Shown here: one piece after another, positions 59,623-64,000 of the stretch | Layout: each line of letters begins with the position of its first letter | How positions within the stretch are numbered: position 1 is the first letter of the stretch | From: Alteromonas sp. LOR | GTDB lineage: Bacteria > Pseudomonadota > Gammaproteobacteria > Enterobacterales > Alteromonadaceae | Direction: 5' to 3' | NCBI RefSeq assembly: GCF_000753865.1 | Contig: NZ_JQFW01000057.1 | Coordinates: 186,628 to 250,627, forward strand | DNA: 64,000 bases | Made by a program: the position numbers and the translations under genes | Notes under the pieces: generated by a model | Database searches by the model: none | Seen by the model: only the letters and a program-made list of their open reading frames with translations | What the model was told of the DNA's origin: nothing

Positions 59623-60710
59623 GGGCAGTAACGCGTTTACTCACATTATTGGTCACGGCACTTTTGTTATTCTCAAGCTCTGCAATGGCCACCACGAAAA
59701 GTGCGCAAAATTTTTCAAATGTTTTTCACGAGCATTATGCTAAGTCACCACGGCTTAACATTGCGGTTGCCGCAAATTTCGCGAAGCCTTTAGCGGCAAT
59801 TGCCTCCGATTTCACTGCCACTACCGGCATCGACGTATCCATAACAACGTCATCAAGCGGAACCCTGTACGCGCAAATTTTTCACGGCGCGAGCTTTGAC
59901 GTTTTTCTTTCTGCAGACACTGCGCGGCCCGCCATGCTAGCGAAGAACAACCTTATTCATCCCGATAACGTGACAGCCTTTGCCCGTGGCCGACTGGCGC
60001 TAATTACACCCAATGCCAGTACAGAGACGAAAATGGCGCTTGAACGTTTTATCGCAGAAACCAGCGGTAAGTTTGCTATTGCCAACCCTAAGCTAGCGCC
60101 TTATGGGCTGGCCGCACAGCAGGTTTTACACAACACGTCGTTGTGGAATACGTTTAAAGATAGGCTAGTAAAAGGGAAAAATGTGCTGCAAGCGTATCAG
60201 TATGTGAATACAGGCAATGTAAAAGGTGCGTTAGTCGCATACTCTACTGTGCTTGCCGAAAGTGAGGGTAGTAGTGGCAATCACAGTGAGAATGATAGCC
60301 TTGAGGGGGTATCAGCGCCAACATCAGGTACAATTTTCAATAAACCAGCTGGCTTTGATAAAGCAGGTAGCTCCTATAGACCAACTGGCTTGCATCAAAC
60401 AATGTACTGGTCGCTTATTGATGAAAGCCTACACGCTCCTATAGTGCAATCCTTAGCCATTAACGACAACGATGCCGCTGCATTAAGCCCGAATATTTTT
60501 GATTCGATAAATGGCGTGGGTGAGGTAATAAATACTGAATCGTTGGTTCACATTAAACCTGCGAGTCTTTTTGTGCAGTATTTACTGTCTTCCTCGGTGC
60601 AATCATCACTGAGTGATTGGGGGTATGAAGGTGTATTGAGTAATTATCACACTGATGTTCGCGCTAAACATCACAAAGGCAAAATGGGTGCTGATTCATG
60701 GGGTATGTAG
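59619..60710 (+). CDS. modA: Molybdate ABC transporter substrate-binding protein ModA
   Basis: A 363-residue periplasmic binding protein. It has a signal peptide (LLTLLVTALLLFSSSAMA), the ModA start LNIAVAANFAKPLAAIASDF, the oxyanion-binding SSSGTLYAQIFHGASFDVFLSAD and KFAIANPKLAPYGLAAQQVL. It is about 100 residues longer than Escherichia coli ModA (257); polar inserts lie near residues 210-260 (Ser/Gly/Asn-rich) and 285-315. The start is TTG, overlapping the moaE stop. Its stop overlaps modB by 13 bases. Confidence 0.92.
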   Translation: MRAVTRLLTLLVTALLLFSSSAMATTKSAQNFSNVFHEHYAKSPRLNIAVAANFAKPLAAIASDFTATTGIDVSITTSSSGTLYAQIFHGASFDVFLSADTARPAMLAKNNLIHPDNVTAFARGRLALITPNASTETKMALERFIAETSGKFAIANPKLAPYGLAAQQVLHNTSLWNTFKDRLVKGKNVLQAYQYVNTGNVKGALVAYSTVLAESEGSSGNHSENDSLEGVSAPTSGTIFNKPAGFDKAGSSYRPTGLHQTMYWSLIDESLHAPIVQSLAINDNDAAALSPNIFDSINGVGEVINTESLVHIKPASLFVQYLLSSSVQSSLSDWGYEGVLSNYHTDVRAKHHKGKMGADSWGM

Positions 60711-61429
60711 ATGCCGATATGGTGAATGCTGAAATGTTAAATACTGTCATACTCACGTTTAAGCTAGCGTTAGTCACCAGTGTCTTATTGTTGATTATAG
60801 TTATGCCCCTTGCATGGTTTTTGGCGAACTGGCAACACAAGGCAAAATCATTGGTTCTGTCTGTGTTGGCATTGCCGCTAGTACTGCCACCTACCGTGCT
60901 TGGCTTCTATTTACTCATCGCGTTCTCACCCCAAAGTGCGCTGGGGGAGTGGTGGTTAGCATTAACAGGCAGCACGTTGGTATTTAGCTTTCAGGGGCTT
61001 GTGCTTGGCTCATTAATATATTCACTGCCCTTCGCCCTTCAACCTTTATACAGTGGGTTCGTGCAGCTAGATAAACGGTATCTTGAGGTGGCGAGCTCTC
61101 TTGGTTTTTCACGGCTAGAAGGTTTTTATCGCATTGTGCTGCCACTTTGCAAAGCGCCAATCATGGTGGCATTTGGGCTCAGTTTTGCTCACACCGTAGG
61201 TGAATTTGGAGTGGTGCTCATGATTGGAGGCAATATACCGGGTGAAACCCAGGTACTTTCCATTGCGCTTTATGAGCAAGTTGAAGCACTAGAATATGAG
61301 CGTGCCCATGTGATGTCCCTTGGACTACTTGTGTTTTCCTTCATTGTGTTAGCGCTACTCTATCGCTTTAATGGTGGTGCAGACCCCTCAAGTGGTACTA
61401 GAAATATAGACCCGGAGCGCAAGCGATGA
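60698..61429 (+). CDS. modB: Molybdate ABC transporter permease ModB
   Basis: A 243-residue permease with about five or six membrane helices and the EAA-type loop region (VASSLGFSRLEGFYRIVLPLCKAPIMVAFGLSFAHTVGEFGVVLMIGGNIPG) that contacts the ATPase. It starts with ATG inside the modA coding end and its stop overlaps the modC start (ATGA), so all three genes are translationally coupled. Confidence 0.94.
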   Translation: MGYVDADMVNAEMLNTVILTFKLALVTSVLLLIIVMPLAWFLANWQHKAKSLVLSVLALPLVLPPTVLGFYLLIAFSPQSALGEWWLALTGSTLVFSFQGLVLGSLIYSLPFALQPLYSGFVQLDKRYLEVASSLGFSRLEGFYRIVLPLCKAPIMVAFGLSFAHTVGEFGVVLMIGGNIPGETQVLSIALYEQVEALEYERAHVMSLGLLVFSFIVLALLYRFNGGADPSSGTRNIDPERKR

Positions 61430-62718
61430 GTGTGGCGTTTGAGGTATTGCTTCCAAACAGAGTAGAAGGCCGGGTTGAACTGCGTGCTTCTTCGTCATTT
61501 ATCGGTATCACTGGGCCATCCGGTGCGGGTAAAAGCAGCTTGTTACGCTGCATAGCAGGCTTTGAAAAAGGCGCGTTGACGCAAGCTAATTGGGGCCATG
61601 TTTCGCCAAAAATTGGTATTGTATTTCAGCAGCCCTTATTGTTCCCTCATATGAATGTGGAGGGCAATTTACAGCTTGCCACCCGTCATGCCAGTAAGCA
61701 TGCCATTTCTATTAATGAGGCGGTAAAAGGGTGTCACTGCGAGCACCTACTGTCAAAACCCATAGCTACCCTGTCTGGTGGTGAAGCCCAGCGGGTGGCT
61801 ATTGCAAGGGCATTAGTTAACGGGCCTCACATTCTGCTGCTCGACGAATCACTTAGCGCGATAGATGCTGTAACCAGACGGCACATTTACGCTTTTTTAC
61901 GCCAATTGTGCGCGGTATCGCAACTTACATGCTTTGTGGTTTCCCATGACATTGATGAGCTTTTATTACTGAGTGACGAGATGATTTACATTTGTGCTGG
62001 GAAAATAGAAGCAGTAGGTAATGTAGATAGCGTTGTTCCCAATATGTACCAAGGCGGGGCGATTCATACTCCCTCGGCCATACTTAACGGCGTTGTTGAA
62101 TGTATTGCCGAGGCAACATTAGGCAGCCACGCTGAAGAGAGTACTCATACAAACGCTGGAAAGACTACCTATCCAGAAAAAGAGATGCTTAATGAAAACG
62201 CCACTGACTTTGAAGAACCAAATCAGAATACGGTGTATCAAGTCATTGTTAGCGGGCAGCGGCTGTACGTCTCCCCAAAATCGCTCATTGCAGCAAGGTG
62301 CAGTGTCGCAAGGTCCAGTATAGTAAGGTCAAAAGTCGCAAGTTCTAATGTCGCAAAGCCCAGCGAGTGTGAACCTAATCAAGCAGATAAAAACGAGATT
62401 GATAATTCGCTATCAGCCGGCGGCCAGGTGCGATTCGCGATAAAAGCCAGTGAAGTCAGTATCGATACGAACACAGCAGCAACGACTGAAAACTCGACAT
62501 CGAGCATCTTGAATTCGCTTAACTGTGTGATAGAAGATATTAACCATTTCGACAATCATAAAAGCGGTCGAGTGTTGCTTAATCTTCGGATTATTAACCA
62601 GAAGGGCATGAAGGAGGCCAAGCAACCAGCACTGTATGCGGTTATCAGTACGCTATCAGTAAGTCGTCTTCAACTCGCTAAAAATATGCCCGTAATTGCG
62701 CGCTTCAAATTGCTTTAG
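61426..62718 (+). CDS. modC: Molybdate ABC transporter ATP-binding protein ModC
   Basis: A 430-residue ATPase: Walker A GPSGAGKSS, Q-loop VFQQPLLFPHM, signature LSGGEAQRVAIARAL, Walker B ILLLDES and switch VSHDIDE. The C-terminal part is the molybdate-binding TOBE-like region, interrupted by a low-complexity insert at about residues 245-345 that includes a 15-bp repeat array (residues 290-313). Typical ModC is about 350 residues. It ends tail-to-tail with hemN, overlapping it by 14 bases. Confidence 0.93.
   Translation: MSVAFEVLLPNRVEGRVELRASSSFIGITGPSGAGKSSLLRCIAGFEKGALTQANWGHVSPKIGIVFQQPLLFPHMNVEGNLQLATRHASKHAISINEAVKGCHCEHLLSKPIATLSGGEAQRVAIARALVNGPHILLLDESLSAIDAVTRRHIYAFLRQLCAVSQLTCFVVSHDIDELLLLSDEMIYICAGKIEAVGNVDSVVPNMYQGGAIHTPSAILNGVVECIAEATLGSHAEESTHTNAGKTTYPEKEMLNENATDFEEPNQNTVYQVIVSGQRLYVSPKSLIAARCSVARSSIVRSKVASSNVAKPSECEPNQADKNEIDNSLSAGGQVRFAIKASEVSIDTNTAATTENSTSSILNSLNCVIEDINHFDNHKSGRVLLNLRIINQKGMKEAKQPALYAVISTLSVSRLQLAKNMPVIARFKLL
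62293..62364 (+). repeat. 15-bp imperfect tandem repeat in modC
   Basis: Four full units and one partial unit of the form GCAAGGTCCAGTGTC (units at 62293, 62308, 62323, 62338 and 62353) encode ARSSV-like pentapeptides in a linker of ModC. The frame is kept. The units differ by two to six bases, so this is an older array than that in recB. Confidence 0.8.
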
Positions 62719-64000
62719 AAAAGCGGGTCATGATTTTAGCCGAGTCTACATAAGCATCGAAGGTTGCACAAATGGCACGAATGAAAATTCTTGCACTTTC
62801 TGGCACCACTATCCCTTTATCCATATGCAGCACAAGGCCATCTTTTTGCAGCGGGCGTAGCGCGTCGAGCTCGATGGCAAAATAGTCGTCAAAGGTAATG
62901 CCGTACTTACCCTCAATAGCGTCTTTTTTCAGCGATAGATTGCACATGAGGCTTGATATTACATCTCTTCGAATAAGGTCATCTTTTGAAAGTGATAGCC
63001 CAATAACGGCAGCTGGCCTGTGGTTGTTAAGCTGCTCGTAATAGTCTTTTAGTTGCTTAGGGTTTTGTGCAAAGGCGTTTCCTACGGTGCTAATAGCAGA
63101 CACGCCAAAGCCGACTAAATCCGTATCTCCTTTTGTGGTGTAGCCTTGAAAGTTACGATGCAGTTGGCCTGCGTTTTTTGCCCTAGCGAGTGGGTCAGTT
63201 TTTTTAGCGAAATGATCAAGGCCAATCATGTCATAACCAACCTTCTTAAATTCAGTTACCGCGATATTGTAGAGCGCTGCTTTTTGCTCTGCATTAGGCA
63301 AAATGGTTTCACCGAATTTACGCTGTGCGGCAAACCGTTCTGGCAGATGCGCATAGCTAAACAGCGATATTCTGTCCGGCGACATGGCTTTCGTGGCGGC
63401 TATTGTGGTTCTAAACGTGTCTTCGCTTTGATGAGGTAAGCCATAGATCAGGTCTAAGTTAATAGAGCTAAAACCTAAATTTCTTGCCTCAAATACCAAG
63501 TCTGCGATGTGAAGCGTGCTTTGAACTCGATTTATTGTTTGCTGAACTTGATAATCGGTATCCTGTAATCCAAAACTTAAGCGGTTATAGCCGAGCTCTC
63601 TTAAATGCTTTAAGTAGGAAATGTCCACGTTTCGCGGGTCTAATTCAATTGCCATTTCTGCTTGAGCATCAAAGGAAATGTACTTTTTTAACATTGTCAT
63701 CAAAGTGGCTTGCTGTTGCTCACTTAAAAAACTAGGAGAGCCGCCGCCTAGGTGAAGCGACACAGCCTGTCGTTCTGCTAGCAGGTGTGACTTGCTTAAT
63801 AGCTCTTTTTTGATGTAATTGAGATATTGGTCTGCTTTGCTGTTGTGCCTAGTTACAATTTTATTGCATCCGCAGTAGTAGCAAAGTGTCTGACAAAATG
63901 GAATGTGCACGTAAACACTTAAAGCTTCAGCCTGTGTGTTTTTATTTGCAATACGAAGTATGTCATTGTTTACTGGAGCAAAGTTAAGCGCAGTGGGGTA
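62705..64000 (-). CDS. hemN: Oxygen-independent coproporphyrinogen III oxidase HemN (5' end cut by window)
   Basis: A radical SAM enzyme that converts coproporphyrinogen III to protoporphyrinogen IX without oxygen. The cluster motif CQTLCYYCGC (CxxxCxxC) is preceded by VYVHIPF, followed by HLGGGSPSFLSEQQ, ELDPRNVDISYL, LDLIYGLPHQSEDTF, HRNFQGYTTKGDTDLVGFGVSAIS and the C-terminal HemN domain. The frame is open to the right edge (it reads YPTALNFAP at 64000), so about 25 N-terminal residues are outside the window. It overlaps modC tail-to-tail by 14 bases. Confidence 0.95.
   Translation of the reverse strand, partial: YPTALNFAPVNNDILRIANKNTQAEALSVYVHIPFCQTLCYYCGCNKIVTRHNSKADQYLNYIKKELLSKSHLLAERQAVSLHLGGGSPSFLSEQQQATLMTMLKKYISFDAQAEMAIELDPRNVDISYLKHLRELGYNRLSFGLQDTDYQVQQTINRVQSTLHIADLVFEARNLGFSSINLDLIYGLPHQSEDTFRTTIAATKAMSPDRISLFSYAHLPERFAAQRKFGETILPNAEQKAALYNIAVTEFKKVGYDMIGLDHFAKKTDPLARAKNAGQLHRNFQGYTTKGDTDLVGFGVSAISTVGNAFAQNPKQLKDYYEQLNNHRPAAVIGLSLSKDDLIRRDVISSLMCNLSLKKDAIEGKYGITFDDYFAIELDALRPLQKDGLVLHMDKGIVVPESARIFIRAICATFDAYVDSAKIMTRFSKAI

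Noticed and set aside
1..64000. CRISPR array, tRNA or rRNA genes, prophage
   Set aside because: No regularly spaced direct repeats with spacers, no cloverleaf with conserved T-loop, no rRNA-like conserved blocks and no phage structural genes were seen.

Overview
The window looks like the chromosome of a marine gammaproteobacterium of the Alteromonadales, most likely Alteromonas or a close relative. This rests on the recC-recB-recD gene order, a divergent maoP/hdfR pair, a moaBCDE-modABC block, a hemN-type coproporphyrinogen oxidase, many c-di-GMP enzymes and a moderate-to-low G+C composition. I assigned it from protein features alone; no database was searched.

Layout. 1-4.8 kb: a minus-strand two-component cluster of five genes (NtrC-type regulator, a 78-residue orphan phosphoacceptor-like protein, a CHASE3 kinase, an Rcp1-type receiver and a hybrid kinase cut by the window edge). 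5.5-12.1 kb: a LysR regulator, a rhodanese divergent from a YgaV/BigR-like thiol-sensing ArsR regulator with paired palindromes between them, a PRC-barrel protein, maoP/hdfR with a 56-codon gene between them, a DUF2750 protein and an RNase J-like metallo-beta-lactamase nuclease. 12.2-19.1 kb: a giant propeller-PAS-GGDEF-EAL receptor, an acyl-CoA synthetase and a dUTPase. 19.7-29.8 kb: recCBD, with in-frame tandem repeats in recB and recD. 29.8-38.2 kb: three small proteins, a BCCT transporter, a saccharopine-dehydrogenase-like oxidoreductase, an aminotransferase and a metzincin-like protease.

38.2-45.3 kb is accessory DNA: an AFG1/ZapE-type ATPase with a mitochondrion-like N-terminus, two small secreted proteins, dispersed hairpin repeats, a decayed IS110/IS1111-type transposase and two minus-strand integron gene cassettes with a textbook attC site. 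One cassette carries a RelB/RelE-like toxin-antitoxin pair, and the IS remnant lies directly against the attC core of that cassette. No integrase gene is in the window.

45.3-56 kb: an aspartoacylase-family protein, an orphan capsule-synthesis-like protein, a TipA-like MerR regulator, a membrane protein/diguanylate cyclase pair, an AT-rich two-gene unit (double-glycine-leader peptide plus CPBP intramembrane protease), an ADP-ribosylglycohydrolase and a second metzincin-like protease paralogous to the first. 56-64 kb: a TRIC-like channel, moeB, and a tightly packed moaB-moaC-moaD-moaE-modA-modB-modC run that couples molybdopterin synthesis to molybdate uptake, ending tail-to-tail with hemN, which runs off the right edge.

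The most notable observations are the GG-leader peptide/CPBP unit, the integron cassettes interrupted by an IS1111-like remnant, the AFG1-like gene of possible eukaryotic origin, the stand-alone DHp-like protein, and recurring in-frame minisatellites in linkers of RecB, RecD and ModC.
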